DNA of 64,000 nucleotides, taken from positions 62,001 to 126,000 of the forward strand of contig JAGYXB010002077.1 of the NCBI GenBank assembly GCA_022495005.1, in the 5' to 3' direction. Positions within the stretch are counted from its first letter, which is position 1; each line of letters starts with the position of its first letter. This document shows, piece after piece, positions 27,101 through 39,100 of the stretch. The DNA is from Rhyacophila brunnea. Its lineage: Eukaryota; Arthropoda; Insecta; Trichoptera; Rhyacophilidae. A program made the translations under genes and the position numbers. The notes under the pieces were generated by a model, which saw nothing but the letters and a program-made list of their open reading frames with translations, had not been told where the DNA came from and made no database searches.

Positions 27101-30100
27101 CTGAACAACTGGTTGTGTCAAGTGATTTACTGTTTAATATTTAATTTATAAATATGTATAATTTAATAAAGACTTGATTTTGATTATCAATAAAACCGTA
27201 ATTTGCTAGTACAAATTTCTCAAAAAAACTATTTTTATGAAATACCTGTTTTAATTTTTATTATATTTTGTATGTATACACTATCATCCGCCGCTTTCAC
27301 TAATTGGACACTTGTCTGGTTTTTGAAGTGGCGGATTACTGAGAGAGTACTGTATTATAATTACCTACTTGAATTATTATTTATTCAAGACTCAACAATA
27401 CACAACATTTATCCGGGTCACATATACAAACTCGTTTCAACTGCAATAACTATGATAACTATGTTATCGGAGATGCTGTTTTTTTTAATACCATTACTAA
27501 CGTCCCGAGAGAAGATTGTGTAAATATAAAAATTCTCAAAAATGCCTGGGAAACTGCATGGAAAATGCTAATTTAGATTACAATAAAATGTTAGTACGTA
27601 AATGTTTGGTATTCATACATTATATTCACCAGTCATTGTCTCAAGAGCCTGCACCCACCGCCCCATGTCTGCATGATGATGAGCCGCTGCATGAGCGGCC
27701 CTTACCCCCACGCGATGCAGCCCCGCCCTCCCCAGGAGAAGAAGAGCCCCCGACAGACCGCCACCCGCAGCTGCACCCCCTAACGCCCCACACCCGGCTC
27801 TCGACAAGGCTTCTGATACTTTACCGCCAGTCGCAACGCCCTGTAATAAAAACCACACCATTATTTTAACTTAAGCAAATATAATACATGTAATTAGTCA
27901 CTGTCATATTTGTATACTTCTATAAAATAAAATACCAAAAAGTTGAATTGCCAATATTAATCCCAAAACAGGATAAAAGTGATATCACATTGTCCGCCTA
28001 TATGGGTCGGTTTCTGTTCATATTGATATGAATAGATTACAACAAATATGACGTACAGTAGAACATCAATTACCCAATTACCCGGACTAATTGGGATGAC
28101 AACACTTCAAATTATGATAAATTCGAGTCGTAATATATTTTTGGGTATTTATCGCGTGTTCTTCTTATTTCTTTAGTCAAAGTTTCGGACTCAGACTCAG
28201 AGACGCAGAAGCCATTCTCAGGAAATAAAGTATTGGATTAACGAGTAAGATCATATTTTTTTGTAGTAGTTGTTAGAGTACGCATATTCTAAGAGATCAG
28301 GAGATCAGCATCACAGGAATTACATTTTTTTCTGATTAGATTGATTATATTGGTTATTGCAACCAGACTTTAACTAATAATTAAATTGTAAATTGATTTC
28401 CAAAAGGTTGTTTGGAAATAAAACAACTTGGTTAAATTTATGAGAGGAAATTATAGCTCACTAGTATTAGTAATCAAAAAAGAAAAATTAAAAATACCAA
28501 CTGATAAGAAAAATCAACTTTGTGTTATAGTGCCTGTACACGTGCATGGTTTTACTTGCACCAATAGTGTGCATTTTAACATATCGCGTTAATTACTGAT
28601 AACACGTAAAGTCTCGCCAATCTCATTCTTCAAGAGTAAGCGAAACGCGATGTTGTCATTTTATGATAATATTTGACAGGTCGCAAAAATTAGTTAACCT
28701 CAACATGAGTCTCTGGGCAGTGTAGTTTGTTTTTTTACCGGCAGATTCGCTACTATCGTCCAATTGTCGTGTGAAAATTCAGAAGCTTCTGAACTTTTTT
28801 GATTCATGCATGCAATCTTGCAATTTGCACGATAATGCGTGTTTACATGGGCATTTTTTTGTTATGGCCGCGATAATACGTACTGTCAACAGTAAATCCA
28901 TGCAAATGCAAACGGGGTATTATGCTATAAATTTGTCTACATAAAGCACTACATTTTTATTGCCTACTAGTTGAACACCCCCTACTGCCCCCAATGTAAT
29001 ACTCCCCAGATCTTTCCGGACCCCACAACGGGAACGGATTAGAAAATTATTAAAATGTTACAAACCTTAAAATGGGCATTGGCGTATATAAGCTGGGCAT
29101 TTGAGAGATCAAGTGTCTCCAAGACAGTGGCGGAGGATACATCCCACAAGTGCAGTGTCTCTCTGTCGTCTAATAATGCAAGACGCCTCGCACCGAGCCA
29201 CCGAAGGGCAGCCAACCGCCACGGGAGGGCTGCGCGCTTCAGTGGAAGGGCCTCGGGGCCTGTGGTGCCCCATCGAACCTGAAAGAGATAGTATTATGAT
29301 GTACATGGTATCACAAATTGTTGGTTGAAAAATATTTGTCGTTTCCAAATATTCTAAACATTGAAAATTCGATTTGACTGCCTTTCTATAAAAAAAAAAT
29401 TCACAAGCCACAGTTATAGCCAGAGTATACGTTTTATAACTTTCCACTTTTTTCCACTCTTTACAATACTGATTTACCTCTTTGCCTGATTACCTCGCAT
29501 AAAATTAGATCAAATAATGATGTTTACTTGTATTATTATACGTAGTAATAAATAAATAAATAGATAATGTATGAAAAAAATATGTTTTTAGAATATATTA
29601 CATCATTTTCATCCTAGAGCCGGAGTGCAAACTTATGATGCATATATACAAGTCAAATGTCATATTTCATGTTTGAAATGGTCATGTATGTATAGGTAAA
29701 TCAGTATTCAATGGCATCATTGGCGATTCGTGGGTGTATTGGAATTGTTTATGTTTACTGCAATGCCTGTTTCTATGCTAGCAAACAATACCACTACAAC
29801 TAGAAGGCGCTTTTATCCTGCTCATGGTGCCACTATATACTGATTTACATATTTCATAACAAATCCAAATATCATGGTTTTTTTGGCAATACTCACATAT
29901 TTAATAATTGATGAAATTGACCGTTTGAGTGAATCTAACTACCTGTATTGAAATGCTTACGGTTTGTGACAGGCGATATAATAGTGTGAAGTTTGGTATA
30001 AATTTTCACTTGTAGCTATGTTAATTATTAGTCTACATAGTCTTTTAAACTACACTTTCATACACGTAGGATCTGTCTAATAAAGAAGGTATTTTGTAAT

Positions 30101-33100
30101 ACCCTCAGTTAATTGTAAAAAGAACATATTAATTTTGATCCACCTGTGGGATTCGAACCCATAACTCAATGAATAAGAGCCGTAAATTACATTGTCTGAA
30201 ATCACCACAAGATTAGTAGTCAATTGTACTTACCTGATGAAACTGAATATTGGACCCCCTAGCTGAGCATAACACTGGATCACGTCGAGTGGCTGTGGGC
30301 GCAGGCGGCGGTTGCCACGACAATAGCGGCAGACTGTCCGACGGGCCGGACAGAAGGGCTTGACATGCAGCACGTGTCTGCCTGATGTTGCTGGAGCCAC
30401 CCCACACCACCACCACTCGGCTTAGTGTGGCTAACGCTAGAGCTCCGTCCCAACCGGGCTCCACGGCACAAACCTAATAAAATATATGGGTATTAGGGTC
30501 CAGCCAAACTGAATAGAGTGAAACGCTTGGGTGGAATACTTTTCAGTGTCAAACATGACTAGGTAGAAAAGATAAGTAGATACTATTATCGTAGAATACG
30601 TTAACTATTATTCAATGCACTCATAAGTTTCCGATACCGCAGAAAACACAATTTTGACGCTGGTTCTAGGTGACAATTAAGTATTCATACTGCTCGTACG
30701 CAAACCAAAATACGTGCATCGAAAAGGGCTTGCCTATTTTATTATGTTGTTTTTTAAATATTTGAATGCCTTATGCATCAATATAAATAAATGCTATTTA
30801 AAAAAAAATATTTTCACTGAATTGCATGTTTGCTTGAAAACTGAATGATTGTTTATAAGAAGCTCACCTCTCCTCTAGCACCGGAGAACAGGCAAGAAAC
30901 TTTAGATGACCTGACGCCGAGTGTTCGTGTGAAGCGAAGGAGCCAAACAGATCCCCCGGTATCGGCTACCACTGCAGCGTTAGAAGCGCCTCCGTCTGCA
31001 GCGGGAGTCCAACAGGCTCTCAACACGCCCCAGGGGCCGCCCCCACACGCCTCTACCTGCCTCAGGACGGTCCCTTCGCATGACTCGTACATTACAACAA
31101 TGCCACGGGCAAAACCTGAAACAATTAACCAAAAAATCAAGATGATATTATCAATAAAATGTACCCTTATCAAGTTAATAAAAGTTTTCGAACTTTTGTA
31201 ATCTATTTGAAAATAAATAGAATAATTAAAGATAATTTCATATGAATTATAGATATTAGATATAATCTAATATATAAAAATTAATATTTGTGTGTTTGTT
31301 TGTTCGTATTTAATGCGCAGCCATACCGTTCATCCGATTGCGATAAAACTTTGTAAACTTATTGCTTGCACTTGCGCGAAGAGTATAGGCCATACTAATA
31401 TATAAAAATAAATGTCTGTCTGTCTGTATGTCTATCTGTCTGTGTGTCTGTCCCGTGTGTGTTCCTATACCATTCATCCGATTGCAATGAAATTTTGGTA
31501 AGTGGTTGTATGCATACCCATAAAGGTTTCTGAATTAGAAAAATCATCATCTTCTTCTTCTTCTTCATTATATTTTTTTTTATTCGTATGGTTCCTATAC
31601 CATTCATCCGATTGCAATGAAATTTTGGCAAGTGGTTGTATGCATACCCATGAAGGTTTCTAAATTAGAAAAATCATCATCTTCTTCTTCTTCTTCATTC
31701 TATCTTCTTTTATTCGTATGGTCCCTATACCATTCATCCGATTGCGATGAAACCTTCATCAGTTGTTGTGGTAACACCCGCAATGGTTTTTGAATTAGTA
31801 CAACCATCTTCTTCTTCTTCTTCTTTTATTCTATATTCTTCTATTCGTATGCGTTCCTATTCCATTCATCCGATTGCAATAAAATTTTCGTCAGTAATTG
31901 TGCCAACACCCGCAAAGGTTTCTGAATTAGTACAACTATCTTCTTCTTCTTCTTCATTCTATCTTCTTTTATTCGTATGGTCCCTATACCATTCATCCGA
32001 TTGCAATGAAACCTTCATCAGTTGTTGTGGTAACACCCGCAATGGTTTTTTAATAAGTACAACCATCTTGTTCTTCTTCTTTTTCTTCTATTCTATATTC
32101 TTCTATTCGTATGCGTTCCTATTCTATTCATCCGATTGCAATAAAATTTTCGTTAGTAATTGTGCCTACACCCGCGAAGGTTTCTGAATTAGTACAACCA
32201 TCTTCTTCTTCTTCTTCTTCATTCTATCTTCTTTTATTCGTATGGTCCCTATACCATTCATCCGATTGCGATGAAACCTTCATCAGTTGTTGTGGTAACA
32301 CCCGCAATGGTTTTTTAATAAGTACAACCATCTTCTTCTTCTTCTTTTTCTTCTATTCTATATTCTTCTATTCGTATGCGTTCCTATTCCATTCATCCAA
32401 TTGCAATAAAATTTTCGTTAGTAATTGTGCCTACACCCGCCAAGGTTTCTGAATTAGTACAACCATCTTCTTCTTCTTCTTCTTCATTCTATCTTCTTTT
32501 ATTCGTATGGTCCCTATACCATTTATCCGATTGCGATGAAACCTTCGTCAGTTGTTGTGGTAATACCCGCAATGGTTTTTGAATTAGTACAACTATCTTC
32601 TTCTTCTTCTTCTTCTATTCAATATTCTTCTATTCGTATGCGTTTCTATTCCATTCATCCGATTGCAACAAATTTTTCGTCAGTAATTGTGCCAACACCC
32701 ACGAAGGTTTCTGAATTGGTACAACCATCTTCTTCTTCTATTCTATCTTCTATTCGTATGCGTTCCTATACCATTCATCCGATTGCAATGAAATTTTGAT
32801 CAACTGTTGTGCTCACGCCGCAAAGGTCTCTGGATTGTTACAACTATTTTCTTTTTTCTTCTATTCTATCTTCTTCTATTTGTATGCGTTCTTATACCAT
32901 TCATCCGATTGCGATGAAATTTTGACCAGTTGTTGTGAGCACACCCGCGAAGAGTTCTGAATTAGTACAACCATCTTCTTCTTCTTCTATTCGTATGCGT
33001 TCCTATACCATTCATCCGATTGCAATGAAATTTTGGTGAGTTGTCGTGCGCACGCCTGCAAAGGTTCCTGAATTAGTACAACCATCATCTTCTTCTTCTA

Positions 33101-36100
33101 TTCGAATGCGTACCTGCACCATTCATCCGATTGCAATGAAACTTTGGTGAGTTGTCGTGCGCATGCCCACGAAGATTTCTGAATTAGAAAATCATCTTCT
33201 ACTTCTATTTGTATGCGTTCCTATACCATTAATCCGATTGCAATGAAACTTTGGTGAGTTGTCATGCGCATGACCACGAAGGTTTCTGAATTAGAAAATC
33301 ATCTTCTTCTACTATTCGTATGCGTTCCTATACCATTCATCCGATTGCGATGAAACTTTTGTCAGTTGTGTGCGGTTTCTAAATTATTATTATATAACAT
33401 ACAAAGTTAGTTGTTTGTTTGTTCCATCCAATTTTGATTTTTTTTTTACTACATATTTATAACATTAATAACGTTTTCATATTTTGGATTCGATTTTAAT
33501 TTAGTGTTCTTATGTTTGACCTTTACTCCTATTATAATTATTTTCATATTGCCATATTGTATAACACAGATATTTTAATATTAAAGAAATAATTACCTCT
33601 TATTATTTTTCAAATATCTAAGATAAATATAACCACGAAGCGACCCCGTGCGAAGCCGGGTACTTCAGCTAGTTATATATAAAAGTTTATATTAAATTTC
33701 ACAAATCAGTATATTAGTTGACAGATATTTTGAATGATAGGCAGTTGATTGAGCATGTCTCTGAAACTATGGTTGCGGATTCGATCACACAGTTGACAAA
33801 AATTATAATATGTAGTTTTTAAATGTGTGTTTGATGCAGAGCAAGGGTCCAATGAGTCGAGTGAATTGCTAACAACCGTTCTCTATAAAAAACCTGTTAA
33901 TATAATATACACTCTATGGCGGCCGATATGGTCCACTTGAGCAGAATGGTAATTAAAATAAATATTCGGTTGTGGCACTATTATCAAGACTATAAGAAAA
34001 ACAGATTTGTCATATTGTTTACTAATAGAATGAAACAAAACCTTCTTTGTTATTTATCATCATATTTATTATGTTGAATATAAATCCAGAAGAAATTCGG
34101 GAAACTGCTTTAAATACCTACATGATTTGTTTCAAAATGTGTTATTTTATTATTATTATTAGCAAGAACTGATAATTGAAGAAGGTTTTCTTCAGCATTG
34201 TAGAATTCGTGGATTTTTTTAGAATTGTTTCAACATGGATATCAATCTAACACTACATATTACATTATCTACATTTGCATTAGTACAGTATATTCCTGAT
34301 TCTGGTTATCTGAATTGAATACAAATTACATACCTATATAATTATTGTACTACATACAATGTTAAATGTTCTAACCGTATTTATATACATAGTAATATTC
34401 AAATAATTACAAGATAAAAAGAACTTTCTATATACAACGTTTTTAAATTTCCTGTTGAATTATTATGCTTAATATGCTCAAACTTGTACTTGTATTATTA
34501 TAACAAATATAGAATACTGAAATGTCATTTTGACATTTCATTTTGATTTCCACAGTAACGCACGTATATATTAATAATTTAGTTGCTAGGACCACCTCCT
34601 TAGCAACCAATAATAGTCTTTTACTTTTTACGGATCTTTACGTGTTTATTAGGTCGTATTCTTATTTGTCCGGTGGTTGTTTATCCAGTACAAATCTTGC
34701 AATCGATTTTTAACTAACTTTCCGACTAACTAGACATTTGAAACATTTAGCTAATAACTTTTATTTAGCTTATAATTTAACTTTATAAGTTTAACAATTT
34801 AACAATTTTTTCCTGAACAATTTGGAAAAACGGACATATCGCGTTTTGCCATCTTACTACAGAAATATAAGTAGTAATTCTTAGCTTTCTCTCTAAATAT
34901 TAGTAAAGAATGGATGCCAATGTCAATGAAAAATGACAAACGTAGGTCATACCAAACTATATAAAATATGAAATTGTAACAAAACAGTAATTATTCTGTG
35001 AGTGACCAAAAAAGAGTAAAAAATATATAAAAAAAACAAACAGTTACATGATTTTTAATTTTGCTATCTCCTGAACAATTTTAAATATGTGACACCTGAA
35101 CTTTTACTTCTGACACACAAAATCGATTTCTTCAATATTCTATTTTATTTTACAATACAATGATTACTCCATTGGTAATTAACAAAGCTTTTTATTAATA
35201 ATTGGCAACACTAATGACGGTCAACAATCACCTACAAATTATTAACATCGAAGTTATTAGGTACAATTCAAACCTCACCGGCCAACAATCTCGTCCCATC
35301 TTCGTTGTAATCCAGAGTAGTGACGGACGCGTGTTCTCTATGCTGTTGGCAACACCAGCGCAACGCTTGAGCCGCAAAAGCCATCACCAGTCCATGAGAT
35401 GTGCCGATGGCGATGCGCTCGCCCCAAACGGCCACAGCGCTACCCACGCCCGCCCCGATTCGTTCCTACATTAAAACCATGATTTGTATCAGGCATCTGA
35501 TATTTTTGGCATAACTATAATTACAAAACTGTACTGAAAGAGATATTTTTTGATTTCAAAACAAAATAGTTAAATAATACTTTTGATAATTTCTACTAAT
35601 TGTTTCTAACAGTTATTGTGCATATTGTGGGATCCACCAGTATAAGTTATCCGCTGAGTGAGGGGCGCCCTAACATTTGACATATCATTCAATACTTTTT
35701 ATACTGTAATGAGCTTAGTTCTAAATTCGGTCACCGGACGATTTATGATGGGATATTTTGATATTATTTGAATGGAAACAACACAAAACAACTTAACATA
35801 CTTAACAAACAAAATGTAAAAATGGTGTAAACAATAAAAAATAAAAATACGACAGTAATATTCGAACTGGAGAATAAGAAAACATACTGTGTGCCTACCC
35901 AGACTGGCTAAAGTAAATAAGCAAAAGATCTCCTGCCAACTGCATTGTATAAACTTGGCCTAGTATACTGCAGCCGTGTCTTTAAAAAAGGAATGCACAT
36001 TACGCGTCTGCAAATTTAAAAAAAATTATTCAATTTTAACTTGTTGACCGCAGAGCATTTAATTACTATGTAATTACCACATTTAAAGAACATGCTAATT

Positions 36101-39100
36101 ATATCGAATGGCCAACTAATGAGGGCACAACAGGTGTGCCGTCCGCGTTGAAAGGATTAAATATGTATTTCAGACTGTGACGTTGCAGACGTCACCAACG
36201 GGCTAATTAACAATCATAATTAGTGGAGAGGTTTTTCTCTCGCGGGCAACACTAAAATCCTGCGGTTGGCACTTCAAGCTTCCGGGTTGGATGAGTGGTG
36301 GGGGGATTGATGTCAGGCGATCGAATTTTGTTTGGATCTCCTTTTTTTTCTGGTTGACCCTTGGGAACGAGAGGACGTTGGGAGGAGCGATTCCCGCTTG
36401 GCAATTTGCCAAGCGGCTGTAAATACATTTCAATTTCATTTTTTTAGTATTAATTAATTTTAAGTTTTTGTTTTAATTATAACCTCACTCACATGTGGAT
36501 ATTTTGGTTTAAGTTTAAGTTAGTTGCTGAGAACTTATTGTGTTAATATTTTAGTTTGCAGACGCTGATATTGTGTCTTTTGTATAACGTAAATATTTAT
36601 GTATTTTAACATCGTCGTTTATGAACGGTGGTGATTTTTCTATGGCGTCATGTCGCCATTTTTGTACCATTGACTTTTAATTACATTTTCTTTAAATACA
36701 GTGAGGTTAAAATTATCACGGTGTTTCATTTAATTTAATTGTATCCCATAATATTATGTTCTTTTATGTCCTTTTCTTTCATAGAAAAGGCTTTGGCGTC
36801 CAATAGAGTCAAGTTTTCAGTGCTCGCAATTAACTCCTGCAGCGGTATGGTAAACATTATCCATCGAATACCAATTGATTTCGATGGTCCTTTCCGTAAC
36901 AGGATTGGAATTCATCATAGAGATAGTGTGGAAACCCAGTACCCTGAGCTAGCGGTGCCTGTTATCCACATAGCTTGGATAACAGTGTTAAATGGTGGTC
37001 GGTTGTTATTTTTCATTTAACAAGACGTAAAATGCGGAAAATAAAAATGTAAAACCAGAAATTAAATGTACTAACGTGAATTCCGGGCACATAAAATCGA
37101 GGTGCACTGTATTGTGCAGTATTTCGTGTCATTTGCGACTATGAGGTAGGTAGGTTTTTTAAATTTTAACCATCCACGGTTAAAACATAATATTGTTTTG
37201 AGCCCACGATGGCCACGCGGTTTAAGCGTCAGCATACAACGTCGAGGGTCCCAGGTTCAAATCCCGGGTCTGATAAATACACATATTGTTTTTCAATTTG
37301 TGTTCAAGTCAGAGTATGGACCTAATAGGTTGAGCAAGTGGATTTTACAAGAAATGGATGTTAATCAATTCCTCATAAAAAACAGAAATCTGTAAATACA
37401 AACCTCCACTTTGTGGTGGACATGGTTAAAAGAAAATTGTTTCAAAATCATAAGTCAAAATGATTAAAAATAGGATATCAAGAGAATCAAAAACAATACT
37501 AAATAATTTTGAAACCATAATATTATAGCCAATATGAGTACTACTTTGCATGACAGTAAAATCTGTATTTTATTATTCACCACATTACTATGGCAGCATA
37601 GTTCCACATATTCAATCACGAGAATTAAGAAATGAATTTCTCACCGATGCTGCGGTTATCTGCTGCGATATCCCCTGAAGAAAGACATATTTGAGAAGAG
37701 AGCCAGATGAAGTGGAAGAATTAACAGCATTCCTGGGAGGCGTGGGAGACGGGGAAGGCGTGGGTATACCAAGGCTGTCTAATGTGCTTGTCTCCCATTC
37801 TTCCATTTTGGCTTCGTCACAGGCCAGGACGCTCTCCAGTGATGGCAGCTCATTGACTGCTGGTATGCCATATTCTTCATCGTTAAGCTATGAACAAACA
37901 TATTATGATAATGAAAAAGACTATTTTTATCAATAATATTTTTTCTATAATATTTTACACAACTGAAATAAATGGAAATATTTTGAGACCATTTCTCAAA
38001 TAACAAACATCTAATGAATAAAACAAAATATGAAAAATATTATGAATTTGAAAGCTAAATATTTTAAAGAATTTTAGTTTAGCTATAATATAATATATTC
38101 AGAGGTTTTTTAAATCCCAAGTCAAAGCTGGCGGCGAAATATTGAGGAAATAAAACTATAACGGTATGTTTTCGATACTCACTTCATTGTAATAAGTATG
38201 ACTACAATATTTTTTCCTTGATGATCCCAATGATGGTGTAATTATGAATCAGAGCGTGTCCACCAAAGTGGATTTTTTTTTGTCAGATCGAAAACTATAT
38301 AGGTAGGTACATAGAAAATTTCAAAAAACTCTGCTGTACTCAAAATATAAATCTTTACAATCAATAGTCATGCCAGCAGTAAAGTGTAAATTATTATTAT
38401 TTTTTTAATCAATACTGAAAATACACATGAGGCGTCTAATTCCAAAAAGCGATAAGTCCACATTTGGTCAAAATCAAGAAAAAAATATGCACGTATTCTT
38501 TGTATAATTTTACACAATATGTATTGATCTATAAATTCCAAAATGCGACATAACCCTATGAAAAAAAATATTTTATGTCTCGATTTATTACAAAAAGCGC
38601 CAAGTCCGTTTTTCGTATTATTTAAGGGGGGACATGCTCGTCGTAGGTCAAAATTGAGTTTTTATTGTATTTTCAAACCATGATCCTGGACACTCCTTAA
38701 ACCTTGTAGATAATCTATTTATATAATTTTAAAGCCTTATTATCCTTTATAGTTATTTTAAACATTTGATGACTGCATAAAGTATTTTTGTTACATAAAA
38801 TAGTATTCTTTTAAACCTCTCGCTCTGTTTGAGAATATAGTCATATTCGGTACATAACTGTGCAGTGGTGTTAAGATTTTTTACATTTATTAATTTTTAA
38901 ACGCATTTATAAAACCATTAGTATAATTTATTACGAGATAATTTTTGTAAAATATTCACAATAAAAATTATATTGATAATCTCTGTGATCCCAAATTTGA
39001 CAAGAATTAGGCATTTTATTATTCAAAAAATGTCTTTGACCATTCAAGTGTGATAAACATCCTACGAATAATGATTGCTTTATAATAATTATTGACCTAA

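Noticed and set aside
31747..32799. Series of plus-strand ORFs with Ser runs
   Set aside because: They are read-throughs of the CTT-rich minisatellite units within the Helitron, repeating with the array.
35202..35474. Plus-strand ORF of 90 codons
   Set aside because: It is the shadow of Vps8 exon 3 on the opposite strand.
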